DNA of 64,000 bases from Acuticoccus mangrovi (GTDB lineage Bacteria; Pseudomonadota; Alphaproteobacteria; Rhizobiales; Amorphaceae), in the NCBI RefSeq assembly GCF_016411865.1, contig NZ_JAEKJA010000009.1, positions 1-64,000 on the forward strand, read 5' to 3'. A program made the translations under genes and the position numbers. Below, in pieces: positions 63,085 to 64,000 of the stretch. Each line of letters starts with the position of its first letter. Within the stretch, counting starts at the first letter, position 1. The notes under the pieces were generated by a model that made no database searches, was not told where the DNA came from, and saw nothing but the letters and a program-made list of their open reading frames with translations.

Positions 63085-64000
63085 TCAGCCCATCAGGCTC
63101 GGCAGCCACAGGGCGAGGCCGGGGATCGCGAGGATCAGGGCGACGCGCACCACGTCGGCGAGAATGAAGGGGATCACGCCCTTGAAGATGGTGCCGACCG
63201 AGACGTCGGGAAGGACGGTCTTGAGGACGAACACGTTGAGCCCGACCGGCGGGGTGATGAGGCTGATTTCCGTCATCACCACCACGAGAATGCCGAACCA
63301 CACGAGATCGTAGCCGAGGCCCTCGACCATCGGGGCGAAGATCGGCACCGTCAGAAGCACCATCGACAGGCTCTCGAGCACCATGCCGAGCACCAGATAG
63401 ACGCCGAGGATGGCGACGAGGACGCCGAAGGGGGGCCAGTCCGCGGCGTCGGCGAGGCCGGTGAGGGCGGCCGGCAGGCCGGCGACGTTCACGTAGCTCG
63501 CGAACACCAGCGCGCCCGTCAGCACCGCGAACATCATGGTGGTGGTGGCGGCCGTCTCGGCGAGCGCCTCGGCGAAGCTGCGCAGCGTGAGGCGCCCCAT
63601 CACGAGGGCGATGAGGAAGGCACCGAACGCGCCGACGCCGGCCGCCTCGGTGGCGGTGAACACGCCGGCATAGATCCCGCCGATCACCAGGACGAAGAGG
63701 GCGAGCACGCCGCCGACGCCGCGCGTCGCGACGAGCTTCTGCCGCAGCGTGGTCTGCGGTCCGCGGGGGCCGGCGTCGGGGTCGATCATGCAGGTCACGC
63801 GCACCGCGGCCATGTAGCCGAGGACGCCGATGAGGCCGGGGATCACGCCGGCGATGAAGAGGGCGCCGATGTCCTGGCTGGTGGTGACGCCATACATCAC
63901 GAGGATCACCGACGGCGGGATCAGGATGCCGAGCGTGCCGCCCGCCGCGATGACGCCGGCGGCGAGGCTGTCGGAGGTGCCGTAGCGGCGCATCGACGGC
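63085..64000 (-). CDS. TRAP transporter large permease, DctM type (partial)
   Basis: The C-terminal 305 or so residues are present; the gene runs past the right edge. GGTLGILIPPSVILVMYGVTTSQDIGALFIAGVIPG and the C-terminal MTEISLITPPVGLNVFVLKTV are the hallmark of DctM/SiaM permeases. Multiple membrane segments span the whole piece. With a DctP binding protein and DctQ subunit (outside the window) it would import a carboxylate using an ion gradient. The ATG at 63993 is almost certainly internal. Confidence 0.92.
   Translation of the reverse strand, partial: PSMRRYGTSDSLAAGVIAAGGTLGILIPPSVILVMYGVTTSQDIGALFIAGVIPGLIGVLGYMAAVRVTCMIDPDAGPRGPQTTLRQKLVATRGVGGVLALFVLVIGGIYAGVFTATEAAGVGAFGAFLIALVMGRLTLRSFAEALAETAATTTMMFAVLTGALVFASYVNVAGLPAALTGLADAADWPPFGVLVAILGVYLVLGMVLESLSMVLLTVPIFAPMVEGLGYDLVWFGILVVVMTEISLITPPVGLNVFVLKTVLPDVSVGTIFKGVIPFILADVVRVALILAIPGLALWLPSLMG

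Overview
The window is high-GC DNA from an alphaproteobacterium, most likely a Hyphomicrobiales/Rhizobiales-type chromosome. The evidence is the gene-transfer-agent-style tail-tip genes in the prophage, a DUF2842 gene, and the mix of polyamine-type ABC, TRAP and Rieske-oxygenase catabolic genes. No genus can be fixed from the sequence alone.

Positions 1-31868 are the right-hand part of a siphovirus-type prophage; its left end lies outside the window. It abuts the 3' end of a tRNA-Pro(GGG) gene (31869-31945, minus strand), with a tyrosine integrase as the last phage gene. The order is large terminase, head-tail connector, portal, S49 protease, decoration protein, Mu gpT-type capsid, connectors, tail terminator, tail tube, tail chaperones with a GGGAAAC -1 frameshift site, tape measure, a GTA-like tail-tip set (DUF2460, DUF2163, NlpC/P60, TIM-barrel 'megatron'), DUF2793, endolysin, spanin pair, small membrane proteins, dNMP kinase, spike base protein and a DnaA domain IV-like protein. 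Two phage genes look broken: the megatron gene has an internal deletion plus frame change near 18860, and the integrase gene has a one-base shift in a G6 run at 31499-31504. The prophage therefore looks defective.

Three cargo stretches interrupt the phage operons. Island 1 (about 1952-5156) holds a structured-RNA candidate, a low-GC RelA/SpoT-TPR gene with a 14-base homopolymer at its start, and the C-terminal fragment of a large DNA methyltransferase. Island 2 (about 21326-25414) holds a Gabija-type OLD nuclease/UvrD helicase pair. Island 3 (about 28976-30527) is low in GC, holds an HNH nuclease and an unknown membrane protein, and is bounded by an 11-bp inverted repeat. The palindrome TGTCATTAATGACA occurs at the downstream edge of islands 1 and 2. 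The picture is a decaying prophage that carries anti-phage cargo.

From 31869 the sequence is chromosomal. It has a small membrane protein, DUF2842 and an MscS channel. A cluster for deamination and hydrolysis of N-heterocyclic compounds follows (35.5-43.5 kb): a deaminase, a PotDBCA-type ABC importer, an ATZ/TRZ amidohydrolase, a creatininase-family enzyme and a CodA-like deaminase. Next is histidine utilisation (hutF divergent from hutI-hutH-hutU, then an HMG-CoA lyase gene and hutC). A second catabolic cluster (51.5-58.7 kb) has a Rieske oxygenase, an amino-acid-type ABC importer, RidA, a D-2-hydroxyacid dehydrogenase, a glutamine-synthetase-like ligase and a TetR regulator. Two near-identical AT-rich operator-like sites precede its two transcription units. 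The window ends with Kdo biosynthesis genes (kdsB, kdsD, kdsA), a sulfotransferase and a partial TRAP transporter permease.
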